NCBI GenBank assembly: GCA_030639105.1
Contig: DAOWDI010000196.1
Span: forward strand, 1 to 17,072
From: Gammaproteobacteria bacterium
GTDB taxonomy: Bacteria > Pseudomonadota > Gammaproteobacteria > Ga0077536
DNA: 17,072 bases
Reading direction: 5' to 3'
Shown here in pieces: positions 1 through 7,859 of this stretch (position 1 is the first letter of the stretch; each line of letters begins with the position of its first letter). The notes below the pieces were generated by a model that saw only the letters and a program-made list of their open reading frames with translations, was not told the DNA's origin and did not search any database. The position numbers were made by a program, and so were the translations under genes.

Positions 1-12
1 ACCCTTAAATCA

Positions 13-993
13 ATGAAATCACCCGTACGCGTCATCGTGCCTGAAGCCGGTGGCTTGGTTTTCTATTCTTTTCTGGTTCTTGTCGCCGCCTGAGAGATGC
101 TTGGAGCCGACCAGCCAGTCATTCTGCAACTCCTCGAAATCACACCGGCCATGAAGACGCTGGAAGGCGTCGTCATGGAACTTGAAGATTGCGCATTTCC
201 ACTCATCTCGGGGATCGAAACAAGCGATGATGCTAAGGTCGCATTCAAAGACGCCGATTTCGGCATGCTCGTCGGTGCCCGGCCCCGCGGGCCCGGAATG
301 GAACGCGCCGACCTGCTCGAAGCCAACGGCGGGATCTTCAAGGTTCAGGGTAAGGCCATCAACGACAACGCAAGGCGCAATATCAAGGTGGTGGTGGTAG
401 GTAATCCGGCGAATACAAACGCCTGGACCTGCATGAATAGTGCACCGGACATCGATCCGCGGCAGTTTAGTGCAATGACTCGTCTCGATCATAATCGCGC
501 CTCAGCACAGCTTGCCCAACAAACCGGCAGCACGGTTTGTGAGATTCGCCGGATCATGATTTGGGGCAACCACTCGACGACGCAGTACCCGGATTTGAGC
601 CATGCCTCAGTCGCGGGGAAGGCCGCGCTGGACATGGTCGATCGAGCCTGGTATGAGAACGAATACATACCGAGCGTGGCAAAACGAGGTGCGGCGGTCA
701 TCGATGCGCGCGGCGCCTCGAGCGCAGCTTCGGCGGCGAACGCCGCATTGGAGCATATGCGTGATTGGGTTGGGGGAACGGCCGCTGACGATTGGACGAG
801 TATGGGCGTGGTGAGCGATGGGAGCTATGGTATCGAAGCCGGGCTGATTTACTCATTCCCGGTAACAACCGCTGATGGTGCCTACGAGATTGTTCAGGGT
901 CTGCCAATTGACGAATTCAGCCGCGAGCGGATGCGTGCAACCGAGAATGAATTGATAGAAGAACGCGCTGCGGTGCAAAAAATGCTCGCCTAA
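13..993 (+). pseudogene. mdh: malate dehydrogenase, 5' end degenerate with in-frame stop
   Basis: From codon 29 onward the reading frame is a well-preserved NAD-dependent malate dehydrogenase (malate to oxaloacetate, TCA cycle, cytoplasm). Visible landmarks are the substrate loop [11 protein letters not shown], the [10 protein letters not shown] strand, the LDHNRA segment, the catalytic-histidine motif [12 protein letters not shown] and the [13 protein letters not shown] helix. Reading from ATG 13 in the same frame gives MKSPVRVIVPEAGG, clearly the family N-terminus, and the 326-codon total matches the usual length. However codon 27 (91-93) is TGA, and the Rossmann glycines expected as TGAAGQIG read PEAGGLVF. 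The register is kept with no indels, so the damage is by substitution only. Initiation at ATG 97 would give 298 residues without the first beta strand and glycine loop that bind NAD. Recent pseudogenisation is my reading; local sequence error is the alternative. Only 12 bases lie upstream, so promoter and RBS cannot be judged. Confidence 0.85.
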
Positions 994-1084
994 GCGTATG
1001 GGGAAATGACTGCCACTTTTTGCAGGTGGCGCCGCCTCGCGATGTACCGGCAATCGTGGATTTCGCAGTGAGAATACGACGATC

Positions 1085-1648
1085 ATGATCGATAATGAGG
1101 GATTTCGGGCCAACGTCGGCATCGTCTTAGTCAACAATCGGGGGCAGTCCTTCTGGGGCCGCCGGATCGGAATGTCGGCGTGGCAATTTCCCCAAGGCGG
1201 GATCCAGAAGGACGAAACCCCCAGAGTCGCGATGTTCCGTGAGTTGGAGGAAGAGGTAGGCTTACGTTCGCAACATGTCGAGGTGATCGGCTGTACACAA
1301 GGATGGCTGCGCTATCGCCTGCCGAAAAAATACATTCGCACCCATCAGAAACCGGTGTGTATCGGACAGAAACAGAGATGGTTCGTGTTACGCCTGGACG
1401 CCGCGGAGAAGCACGTCGATCTCAATCAAGCCGAACAGCCGGAGTTTGATGATTGGCGCTGGGTTGATTACTGGGATCCCTTACGTTTCGTAGTCCCTTT
1501 TAAACTCGAGGTATATGAGAAGGCATTGAGCGAACTCGTACCGCTCGTGCGCGAAAGCACCAAAGCCGACATCCCTCCCCGCCCACATTTCTATCACCTC
1601 CGAGCGATCATCGGCCACCCCGGTGGGAAACGCGGACTGGGATCCTGA
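1085..1648 (+). CDS. rppH: RNA pyrophosphohydrolase RppH (Nudix hydrolase)
   Basis: RppH removes pyrophosphate from the 5' triphosphate end of mRNA and so starts RNA decay; it acts in the cytoplasm. The 187-residue protein has the family N-terminus [12 protein letters not shown], the segment AWQFPQGGI, and a complete Nudix box at residues 38-60 (G-x5-E-x7-RELEEEVGL) whose glutamates bind the catalytic metal. The later blocks [22 protein letters not shown] and [11 protein letters not shown] are RppH signatures that separate it from general Nudix enzymes. Length is typical for the proteobacterial family. ATG 1085 begins the conserved N-terminus directly; the upstream Shine-Dalgarno match is weak. 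It sits 91 bases after the mdh remnant on the same strand. No convincing terminator follows it. The gene looks intact. Confidence 0.96.
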   Translation: MIDNEGFRANVGIVLVNNRGQSFWGRRIGMSAWQFPQGGIQKDETPRVAMFRELEEEVGLRSQHVEVIGCTQGWLRYRLPKKYIRTHQKPVCIGQKQRWFVLRLDAAEKHVDLNQAEQPEFDDWRWVDYWDPLRFVVPFKLEVYEKALSELVPLVRESTKADIPPRPHFYHLRAIIGHPGGKRGLGS

Positions 1649-1797
1649 AATCCGCGCATGAATAAAGGCCTCGGGCGACTCCAGTACCGACTTTTTTGAG
1701 GCCGATCCGCATCATCCATCGTGCATGCGTACGATATTGCAACCCGGATCCCCTGCCCCACCGACCCGAAACGGCGTCGTTATTTGCTTGGGCGTGG

Positions 1798-1832
1798 TTA
1801 CTCACAGAATCTGTGGATAACTGTGTGGGTTA
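1798..1832. promoter_or_regulatory. cluster of DnaA-box-like 9-mers
   Basis: TGTGGATAA at 1812-1820 is the exact reverse complement of the consensus DnaA box TTATCCACA. A two-mismatch copy in the same orientation, TGTGGGTTA, lies 12 bases on at 1824-1832. A third two-mismatch copy in the opposite orientation, TTACTCACA, is at 1798-1806. The inner part CACAGA-A-TCTGTG is also a dyad. The cluster sits in the gene-poor stretch after rppH and just before an AT-rich tract. It could be an origin, a DnaA titration or control site, or chance: only one box is perfect, and no dnaA, dnaN or mnmG gene is in view. Confidence 0.4.
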
Positions 1833-1880
1833 AATGCGCAAATGTAGCCTTTTTCGCAGTATGTGCAGGACGCAGCGTTA

Positions 1881-1945
1881 GATTGGTGATTTTTTGTGCA
1901 GTTTTATTAATCACTTTAAAAACAGATAGATAGATGAATCGAGCT
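1881..1945. other. AT-rich intergenic tract in the long gap after rppH
   Basis: This stretch is strikingly AT-rich against GC-rich surroundings, with runs such as GATTTTTTGTG, TTTTATTAATC and TTTAAAAACAG, and a short GATA tandem (AGATAGATAGATGA) at its end. GTGATT (1886-1891) and AATCAC (1909-1914) could pair as a 6-bp stem. It lies about 50 bases downstream of the DnaA-box-like cluster, the arrangement expected of a DNA-unwinding element. The rest of the 1649-2108 gap shows no gene that I can support. Confidence 0.35.
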
Positions 1946-2108
1946 ATAGGGGCTTGAAACTAAAACGGGGCGGTCCGTAATCGGTGGGGAGTACACGGCA
2001 GGGTGTGCATAACAGCCTATTTTCGATTGAGATCAGGCTTGATTTTGGTCGAAAACTGTGGTTTGGAGATGTCTTCAATCCAGAAACAATCTATGAGGTT
2101 CAGTATTT

Positions 2109-2246
2109 TTATTGGCTTACATGAATCTTCGCAATCAGCTTATCTTTTTGACTGACGGGCGAAATTGATACGATACGGTTGCCGTCCAATGGAGGGATTG
2201 GAATGAGGTTGATTAGCATAATGGTTGTTACCCCAGCCCAGCACAG
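2109..2246 (-). pseudogene. C-terminal remnant of a site-2-protease-like M50 peptidase
   Basis: The minus-strand frame ending at the stop at 2109-2111 reads LCWAGVTTIMLINLIPIPPLDG followed by about 25 residues. The segment NLIPIPPLDGNRI matches the second conserved motif of M50 membrane metalloproteases (N-x-x-P-x-x-x-x-D-G), whose aspartate is a zinc ligand; in the family it sits in a membrane helix near the C-terminus. Nothing resembling the upstream HExxH helix is found: beyond about 2246 the frame loses all resemblance to the family. I read this as the tail of a gene truncated by a deletion or rearrangement, with the breakpoint near 2246-2251. It cannot be a working protease. Confidence 0.65.
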
Positions 2247-2250
2247 GTAA

Positions 2251-2565
2251 AGCCAGAGGATAGCTCTCGGGCTTGAAAGCGAGCATCGGGATTGCCGCAC
2301 GCTGCTTGAACAATCGCGTGATGCGCAGAAGGATGGAGAAAGCCTCGCCGCCTGGAATGATCGGGCGACCGCGTTATTATCGAAGGTATCGAAACAGACG
2401 GAAATACGATCATCCGGCAGTTGCGTCCTCGACACTGCCCGGGTACCGCAACTGAACCGATCCTGTCCAGGGACGCGTGCCTTAGGCTGGGCCAATTTAT
2501 TGCAGCAAACAAGCTGGTGGATATCACTATCATCAGGTGAGTCGTGCACCATTGTTGTCGTCCTT
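2251..2565 (+). pseudogene. open but unassigned stretch, probably decayed coding DNA leading into the sulfotransferase gene
   Basis: One + frame is open for 105 codons from 2251 to the TGA at 2566 but has no early start codon. Its first part reads like a charged helical protein (LESEHRDCRTLLEQ, then DGESLAAWNDRATALL). Its last codons read TIVVVL and stop just where the sulfotransferase P-loop begins in another frame. In the middle, the sulfotransferase frame also looks coding (DRVIIEGIETDGNT; LGQFIAANKLVDITIIR) before a TGA at 2538. Alternating frames with protein-like content suggest a gene broken by small indels. I do not recognise the family of the upstream part. This may instead be ordinary intergenic DNA with chance open frames. 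Confidence 0.35.
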
Positions 2566-3287
2566 TGACCTCGGGTCGCAGCGGTTCGTCTCTTCTGGGC
2601 GCGATACTCGCCGATGCAGGGGCAGATTTCGGGCTCGGCACGCCGCAAGAATGGGATCCCCGCAGTGGGCAGATGGAGGGCACTGCCATCAGGTGGGCTG
2701 CGCATCATTATCGTCGTGCTTTTGACATCAGCGAGGGTAGGAAATACGTATTGTCACCGGCGCTCGAAACCAAATTTCGTCTGCGTCGCGGACGCAGGTA
2801 TTTGAGACATGCCTTGAAAGAGAGTCGCTTTCTAAAGATCGGCGACCTGGACCTTATCGTGCAACCGAGTTTTAAATTGGGGTATAACCCCCGGGTCGTC
2901 CTGAATTATCGCCAGCTCGAACTTAACCTCCCGAGTCTGCTGGTCGGGCGCACCCACATTGGACCCGACCAACTGGCGCGGGAATATGTGCGTATCTATC
3001 GGCAGGGTCTGATGCTGCTGCGGACGTTTGGTGGATGCGTCGTTGAATATAATGAACTACAGGACACGCAAGCGGGCGGATGGGCCGAGGCGCTTGCGGC
3101 GACAACGGGTCTGGATAGATTGGCGTTGATGGACAGTCGTCGTCGACGGCTTCAAGGTGAAGCCGACCCGCGGAACGTGGAACCGATTTACCTCGAAGCT
3201 TATACGCTGTACGAGGCGATGCGATCGCTCGGTGGTCGGGCAATCGAACCGTCGCGGCAGGTCGTGCGGGCTCGGGACCCGGTGTAG
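2544..3287 (+). CDS. sulfotransferase-family protein, N-terminus probably damaged
   Basis: The 247-residue product resembles bacterial sulfotransferase-fold proteins, which transfer sulfate from PAPS. TSGRSGSSLLGAILADAG at residues 9-26 fits the 5'-phosphosulfate-binding loop and following helix. PRVVLNYRQLELNLPSLL at about 116-133 fits the 3'-phosphate-binding strand and helix, although the usual R-x-P is changed to YRQ. EYVRIYRQGLMLL and CVVEYNEL fit the later helix-strand pair. The only available start in frame is GTG 2544, giving MHHCCRPL in place of the usual hydrophobic strand. One frame away the DNA reads TIVVVL, and removing two T from the run CTTTGACC at about 2563-2570 would join VVL to TSGRSGSS. 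A two-base insertion is therefore likely. The substrate is unknown. It converges with atpG, 81 bases away, with no clear terminator between. Confidence 0.6.
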   Translation: MHHCCRPLTSGRSGSSLLGAILADAGADFGLGTPQEWDPRSGQMEGTAIRWAAHHYRRAFDISEGRKYVLSPALETKFRLRRGRRYLRHALKESRFLKIGDLDLIVQPSFKLGYNPRVVLNYRQLELNLPSLLVGRTHIGPDQLAREYVRIYRQGLMLLRTFGGCVVEYNELQDTQAGGWAEALAATTGLDRLALMDSRRRRLQGEADPRNVEPIYLEAYTLYEAMRSLGGRAIEPSRQVVRARDPV

Positions 3288-3368
3288 AAATGGCCCCGGT
3301 CAACGAGGCTCAGGCCAAGATCTCTATCCAGTTACCATCTGGGTTGCATGCGACTCATCCAAACCGAA

Positions 3369-4262
3369 TTATGTCTGCTCTCCTATGATCGTCTCGAAAC
3401 CCGTGACCACATCCAGCAGTTCGGCGGTGATTGCATTTTGTCGAGCCCGGCATAAGACCGTCGTCACTTCCTCGATATGGTCATCGAGGTTGCGCTCCGC
3501 CGAGCGCATGGCGGCCAGGCGGCTGGCGTGTTCGCTGGCCTGGGATTCGGCGCAGGCGCGGAAGATCGAAGCAAATAGATACTGACGCAGCAGCCGGGCA
3601 AGTAGCCGTTGGCGGTCCATACTGAAGGTTGGCAGCATACGTGAGGGCCATGCTTCTTCCTCCAAGTGGCGAAAGCGGTGCAGGTCGACGGGGTACAATT
3701 CGAAGCCGGTGGGATGATAAGCCCCGCCGCCAGAATGACGGTTGTAGAACAGTAAGACCTTGTGTACGCCCGCCCGTCCACGCCAGTCGTCGACCTTGAG
3801 CAGGATCTGCTGCACGGTGGTCGTGATGCGGGTGGCCGATCCGGGCAGCGGAAGGTCTTCATGGACAACCTGGCCATGCCGCTCGAGTGTGGCGGCCACC
3901 CGTGCGCCGACGGCGAGCAGCAGGCAGTTTCCCGGATCCGTAAGCGTCGGGTCCGTGTGCTTCAAGGCAAAGGTTGCGATCTCCTCATTGAAGCGGCCAC
4001 ACAGACCGTGGTCGGAACCGAATATGATGACTCCAAGGTGGTACGGTTCGCCTGTGTGCCGGGCAGGGGCGGGCGGTATTTCCAATCCTCCTAACACCAC
4101 GTGCAGTCCCCGCTCCACGGTTCGATAGTAGCCGGCGAGGGCACTGACCGCCTGCTCATATTGCCGGATACTCGCTGCCGACAGCGCTTTCATGGTCTTG
4201 ACGATGGTGCGCAGTTCCTCAAGGCTATCCAGCTGAGAGTGCAGTCGTTCGAGGGATTCCAT
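3369..4262 (-). CDS. atpG: N-type ATP synthase gamma subunit
   Basis: Gamma is the central rotor shaft of the F1 part, coupling c-ring rotation to the alpha/beta catalytic sites. The 297-residue product has the typical N-terminal helix (RTIVKTMKALSAASIRQYEQA, about residues 18-38). The Rossmann-like core includes VIIFGSDHGLCGRFNEEI, and the C-terminal helix includes SERNLDD- and RARQNAITAELLDVVTGFE-type residues. The C-terminal RARQNAIT-ELLDV-G is the family signature. Length is normal. It is the last gene of the N-ATPase operon, starting five bases after the atpA stop, so it is likely translated by ribosomes coming from atpA. ATG 4262 starts the conserved N-terminal helix. It converges with the sulfotransferase-like gene. 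Confidence 0.95.
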   Translation of the reverse strand: MESLERLHSQLDSLEELRTIVKTMKALSAASIRQYEQAVSALAGYYRTVERGLHVVLGGLEIPPAPARHTGEPYHLGVIIFGSDHGLCGRFNEEIATFALKHTDPTLTDPGNCLLLAVGARVAATLERHGQVVHEDLPLPGSATRITTTVQQILLKVDDWRGRAGVHKVLLFYNRHSGGGAYHPTGFELYPVDLHRFRHLEEEAWPSRMLPTFSMDRQRLLARLLRQYLFASIFRACAESQASEHASRLAAMRSAERNLDDHIEEVTTVLCRARQNAITAELLDVVTGFETIIGEQT

Positions 4263-4267
4263 GGCCT

Positions 4268-5791
4268 TTACGCCCGTGACTGGCCGCGCAGCCCAATTAT
4301 TGCATCGCGGGCCATCTCCAGGACTTGCCGCCAGGCCTCATCGTCAAGCTTCCTACCGGCCTCCATGCGCTCGCACAATTCGGGCAGTTCTCTCGACATG
4401 CGTTCCTGCACCGCCACTTCGGCCGCGGCCACCTGATCGAGCGGCAGATCGTCAAATAGCCCTGCATTAACCGCCTTGAGCCCGGCTATTTGTTTGCTGG
4501 CGCGCAGTGGCTGATGCTCGCTTTGTTTCAGGACTTCGCGCACGCGCCGGCCATGCTCGATGGTCCGCCGGGTGTCTTCGTCCAGGCGCGTGGCAAAACG
4601 GGCGAAGGTCTCGAGTTCCTCGAATTGAGCATAGGCGAGACGCAGATCCCCGGCTACGGCGCGCAACGCCGGGTACTGCGTCTTGCCGCCGACCCGCGAT
4701 ACCGACTTGCCCACGTCGATGGCCGGCAGCAGGCCTTTGTGAAACAACGTTGGTGAGAGATAGACCTGACCATCGGTGATGGAGATGAGGTTAGTCGGGA
4801 TGTAGGCCGAGATATCCTGCGCCTGAGTTTCAATAATGGGCAGCGCCGTCAGCGAGCCGCCGCCGCGGGCAGCGCTCAGGTGGGTGGCCCGTTCCAGCAG
4901 GCGAGAGTGGATGTAGAAGATATCGCCCGGATAGGCTTCCCGCCCCGGCGGACGGCGCAGCAGCAAGGATAGCTCGCGATAGGCGCGGGCATGCCGGGTG
5001 AGATCGTCATAGACGATGAGCGCGTCACGACCTTTTTCCATGAAATATTCGGCCATGGTCATGGCGGCATACGGTGTGATGAAGCGCAGCCCCGGTGGAT
5101 CCTCATCCGATGCCACGATCACAATCGTGTTGTCCAGGGCTTCGTGCCGGCGCAAGGTGTCCACCACCCGGGCCACGGCGGTCCCACGCTGGCCGATGGC
5201 GCAATAGATGCATACCACTTCCTTGTCACGCTGGTTGATAATGGTGTCGACGGCCACTGAAGTCTTGCCCGTCTGACGATCGCCAACGATCAGCTCACGC
5301 TGACCGCGGCCGATGGGAATGAGGGCATCAATCGCCTTGATGCCGGTTTCCAGCGGCACCGTGACCGGGGCACGTTCGATAATGGCGGGTGCGGGACGCT
5401 CCACCGGCCACCGCTCGCTAAACCGCAGGGGCTTGCCGTGATCGAGCAAGCGTCCCGTGGCGTCGATCACTCGCCCCAGCAATCCCTCGCCGATGGGTGT
5501 GTCCGCCTCCCGTCCGGTGCCGCTGACCTCTATGCCCGCGCTCAACTTATCACTGTCGCCGAGCAGCATGACCCCGATCTCATCCGGCTCAAGGTTGATG
5601 GCAACACCCAACATGCCGCCCCGGAACCGTAGGAGTTCCTCCGCGGTCGCACCGGGGAGGCCTTTGATGCGCGCGATGCCGCCGCCCACCTGCACCACCG
5701 TGCCGGTTTCCCGCAGGCACAGATCGAGCGCATGGCGTTCGCTGGCCGCGTGCACGGTGGTCATGACGTCATCGAGTAGCGCCTGGAGCAA
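4268..5791 (-). CDS. atpA: N-type ATP synthase alpha subunit
   Basis: Alpha forms the non-catalytic nucleotide sites of the F1 hexamer and gives the arginine finger to beta. The 507-residue product has the beta-barrel N-terminus ([16 protein letters not shown]) and the Walker A loop GDRQTGKTS at 170-178. It also has the conserved blocks [49 protein letters not shown] and the arginine-finger segment [10 protein letters not shown]. The start is taken as TTG 5791, because GGAGT lies seven bases upstream and the atpF stop is four bases away; ATG 5764 would drop nine residues. The sequence diverges from housekeeping alpha subunits in the way N-type enzymes do. It lies between atpF and atpG in one polycistronic unit. 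Confidence 0.96.
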   Translation of the reverse strand: MLQALLDDVMTTVHAASERHALDLCLRETGTVVQVGGGIARIKGLPGATAEELLRFRGGMLGVAINLEPDEIGVMLLGDSDKLSAGIEVSGTGREADTPIGEGLLGRVIDATGRLLDHGKPLRFSERWPVERPAPAIIERAPVTVPLETGIKAIDALIPIGRGQRELIVGDRQTGKTSVAVDTIINQRDKEVVCIYCAIGQRGTAVARVVDTLRRHEALDNTIVIVASDEDPPGLRFITPYAAMTMAEYFMEKGRDALIVYDDLTRHARAYRELSLLLRRPPGREAYPGDIFYIHSRLLERATHLSAARGGGSLTALPIIETQAQDISAYIPTNLISITDGQVYLSPTLFHKGLLPAIDVGKSVSRVGGKTQYPALRAVAGDLRLAYAQFEELETFARFATRLDEDTRRTIEHGRRVREVLKQSEHQPLRASKQIAGLKAVNAGLFDDLPLDQVAAAEVAVQERMSRELPELCERMEAGRKLDDEAWRQVLEMARDAIIGLRGQSRA

Positions 5792-5795
5792 GGGT

Positions 5796-6560
5796 TTACT
5801 CCGCAGCCGCCGCTTGAGTCGAACCGAAGGCGTCTTCGACGGCGGCGGCCAGCCCTTCCATATAGTCGGCCAGATTCCAGCTCAGCCGCCGCCCGCCGCG
5901 GGTAAGTTCGATCCCGCACAGCAACTCCGGGGACTGGTTGTATTCCACCGCAACACCATCGGCCAGGTGTTCGTGGATCGCGCGAGTCAGACGGCCGCGT
6001 ACGGTGGGATCCAGCTCGAACGCGCTGGCGATGCGAACCGGCTCGGTGGTATCCGCCAGCAGCTCACGGGTGTCGGAGTCCAACGACTTCAGGCGTTCGA
6101 TAAACCGGTGAACGACCTGCCGGTCGAGGTCTGAGTCCGCCAGCTCGCTCAACGCCTTGCGCGAGATGGCCTGGATGGCCTCAGCCGCCCGGTGGCGTAG
6201 GTTGCCCAAGAACTCCTCCTTTTCCTGATTGGCCTGACGCTGCCAGTTTGCGCGGGTCTCGGCCGTTTCCACACGCGCCACCTCGAGCATTCGCTTTTTC
6301 TGTTGCTCGGCTTCTGCTCCGGCCGTGGCCAGGATCTGCTCGCGTGCGCGTTCCAATTCATCGCGCTTTTCCTGATAGCGTCGAGCGTTCTCCGCGGCCT
6401 GCTGCTCGCGCGCCTGCGCCTCATTCAGCCGCCCGGCGATGCGCTGCTCTCGACGGTCCATGGCACGGATGACCGGCTGGTACAAAAAGCGTTTCAGCAG
6501 CCAGACTAAGATGAGAAAATTGACGATCTGCGCCGAGACCGTGATCCAGTCGATCTCCAT
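5796..6560 (-). CDS. atpF: N-type ATP synthase b subunit with delta-like C-terminal extension
   Basis: Subunit b is the peripheral stalk that holds F1 still against the rotating c ring. The 254-residue product starts with a single membrane helix (about residues 5-25, [20 protein letters not shown]). A long charged coiled coil follows to about residue 130, rich in E, R, Q and A. The last ~110 residues are globular: [20 protein letters not shown] looks like the C-terminal half of the delta subunit. A normal b subunit is near 156 residues. The operon has no atpH, so the tail probably replaces delta, as is known for N-type ATPases. The start has GGGAGG eight bases upstream, inside the end of atpE, whose stop is three bases away. 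Confidence 0.93.
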   Translation of the reverse strand: MEIDWITVSAQIVNFLILVWLLKRFLYQPVIRAMDRREQRIAGRLNEAQAREQQAAENARRYQEKRDELERAREQILATAGAEAEQQKKRMLEVARVETAETRANWQRQANQEKEEFLGNLRHRAAEAIQAISRKALSELADSDLDRQVVHRFIERLKSLDSDTRELLADTTEPVRIASAFELDPTVRGRLTRAIHEHLADGVAVEYNQSPELLCGIELTRGGRRLSWNLADYMEGLAAAVEDAFGSTQAAAAE

Positions 6561-6563
6561 CGG

Positions 6564-6842
6564 TCAGCCTCCCACCGGCGTCGTGACGTAGTCCCAGAAG
6601 GGGTTGGCGAAGATCAGGATCATGGCCACCACGAAACAGTAGATGGCGGTGGACTCGATCATGGCCAGTCCGACAAACAAGGTGCGTGTGATGGTGGCGG
6701 ACTCGTCCGGCTGCTGGGCGATGGCGCTCAAGGCCTGGGCCACCGCGCGGCCTTCCCCCAATGCCGGACCGATGGAGCCGATGGCGATGGTCAGCCCCGC
6801 GGTGACGATCGATACCATGCCGATCAGTGAGATGTTTTCCAT
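6564..6842 (-). CDS. atpE: N-type ATP synthase c subunit (rotor ring)
   Basis: Subunit c forms the membrane ring that carries ions across Fo. The 92-residue product is two membrane helices (about 8-38 and 52-80) joined by the polar loop AQQPDES. The ion-site glutamate is E63 in MIESTAIY, followed by S64, T65 and Y68, residues that bind Na+ in sodium-type rings. A second carboxylate, E30 in GPALGEGRA, faces it where Ilyobacter-type rings have glutamine. This two-carboxylate pattern is typical of N-type rings. Ion choice is not settled by sequence: N-ATPases were proposed to be Na+ pumps, but the characterised Burkholderia N-type ring was reported as proton-specific with 17 subunits. ATG 6842 is chosen because AAGGAGAG lies seven bases upstream; an ATG 39 bases further out gives an arginine-rich tail unlike the family. 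Confidence 0.97.
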   Translation of the reverse strand: MENISLIGMVSIVTAGLTIAIGSIGPALGEGRAVAQALSAIAQQPDESATITRTLFVGLAMIESTAIYCFVVAMILIFANPFWDYVTTPVGG

Positions 6843-6855
6843 GCTGCTCTCCTTA

Positions 6856-7566
6856 TCAATCTGGCGTTGGTTCCTGCGCATTGCTGGATTGTTCGGTGTG
6901 TCGATGGGTCGATGTCGCGGACGCGATATAGACCATCGCCAGGATGGCGAAGATATAGGCTTGAATAATACCGGTCAGCAGGCCCAGCATCTGCATGACA
7001 ACGGGAAAGAAATAGGGGGTCAGGCTGAGCAGGATGGCGACGATGACCGTACCGCTCATGATATTGCCGTAGAGCCTCACGGCCAGGGCGATGGTGCGCG
7101 AGATCTCGCCGATGACATTAAACGGCAGCATAAACCAGGTCGGTTTGATGTAATGCTGCAAATAGTTCAGTGGCCCTTCGTCGGCAACGCCATAGAGCGG
7201 CACCGCGACGAAGACGCAAATGGCCAGCGCGGTGGTAGTGGAGAGCGACCCGGTCGGCGCCATGTAGCCGGGAACGACGTTGAGCAGATTGGCCATGGCG
7301 ATGAATAGAAATAATGTGCCGACAAAGGGTAGAAATCTACCGGGCTCCTGGCGGCTCACCTCGCGGATCTGATCCCGGATGCCGCTGACCAACACCTCCA
7401 GCAGGTTCTGCCAGCGAGACATCGCCGTGGTGGTGGACAGGCGGCGCGTGACCAACCAGGAGATCAAGGTCAGCAGCGCCATCACCAGCCAGGTGAAGAC
7501 AATGGTGGCATTGAGCGAGAACCCTCCCAATTGCCAGAAGACGATGCCGTCGGGACTGATGGTCAT
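6856..7566 (-). CDS. atpB: N-type ATP synthase a subunit
   Basis: Subunit a is the stator half-channel protein that passes ions to the c ring. The 236-residue product is strongly hydrophobic with five to six predicted membrane helices. The essential arginine is R164 in ALAVRLYGNIMSG, matching the RLFGN motif of the family. Helix 5 carries the expected glutamine in GIIQAYIFAIL (Q202). NLLNVVPGYMAPTGSLSTTTALA is the usual second conserved block. Its ATG overlaps the atpR stop by four bases (ATGA), so translation is coupled. The short, polar C-terminal tail (HRHTEQSSNAQEPTPD) is not conserved in standard a subunits. It sits between atpR and atpE, the canonical N-ATPase position. Confidence 0.96.
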   Translation of the reverse strand: MTISPDGIVFWQLGGFSLNATIVFTWLVMALLTLISWLVTRRLSTTTAMSRWQNLLEVLVSGIRDQIREVSRQEPGRFLPFVGTLFLFIAMANLLNVVPGYMAPTGSLSTTTALAICVFVAVPLYGVADEGPLNYLQHYIKPTWFMLPFNVIGEISRTIALAVRLYGNIMSGTVIVAILLSLTPYFFPVVMQMLGLLTGIIQAYIFAILAMVYIASATSTHRHTEQSSNAQEPTPD

Positions 7567-7859
7567 GCCTCGGAGGCCTGTTTGGTGTGGCGGGAGCGCA
7601 TGCGTCGAATAATGACGAGGCGCGATAGCGTGAAACCGATCGCCGCTGTTAGCAGGTGTTGCCAGCCGGCGTAATAAGCGAGGAGGTAAAACCCGGCAAG
7701 CGCCAGGGAGAAGCGCAGCAGCAGGCTGCCCAGCATCCGTAAGGCCGGACGATGGGCTCGCTCAATACCGTTGAGCGTTACCCACAGTCCCCAGAAAAAC
7801 GCCAGGCCAAGCAGCGCGCCGGCGGTGAATGAGGCCATCAATAGCGGCAGTTCGTTCAC
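7563..7859 (-). CDS. atpR: N-ATPase accessory membrane protein AtpR
   Basis: AtpR is a small membrane protein found only in N-type ATPase operons; it is thought to help assemble or stabilise the Fo part, but its exact role is not established. The 98-residue product has three hydrophobic segments (about 4-26, 40-62 and 66-84). Family-like features include the ALLGLAFFWGLWVTL helix, R49 in SLLLRFSLALAGFYLL, and GFTLSRLVIIRR near the end, followed by a basic tail. The start is taken as GTG 7859, which overlaps the antiporter stop as GTGA; ATG 7838 would drop seven residues. A longer in-frame reading upstream is arginine- and glycine-rich antisense-like sequence lying over the antiporter gene and is not real. 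Confidence 0.9.
   Translation of the reverse strand: MNELPLLMASFTAGALLGLAFFWGLWVTLNGIERAHRPALRMLGSLLLRFSLALAGFYLLAYYAGWQHLLTAAIGFTLSRLVIIRRMRSRHTKQASEA

Noticed and set aside
1011..1029. GCCAC...GTGGC hairpin after mdh
   Set aside because: A 5-bp stem with no T tract is too weak to call a terminator.
1667..1703. GGCCTC...TTTTTTGAGGCC as an rppH terminator
   Set aside because: The stem is only 6 bp with a 25-base loop, and the T run lies inside the loop, not after the stem.
2247..2708. Minus-strand open frame joined to the M50 remnant
   Set aside because: Only the last ~45 codons resemble an M50 protease; the rest is antisense to the sulfotransferase region and looks non-coding.
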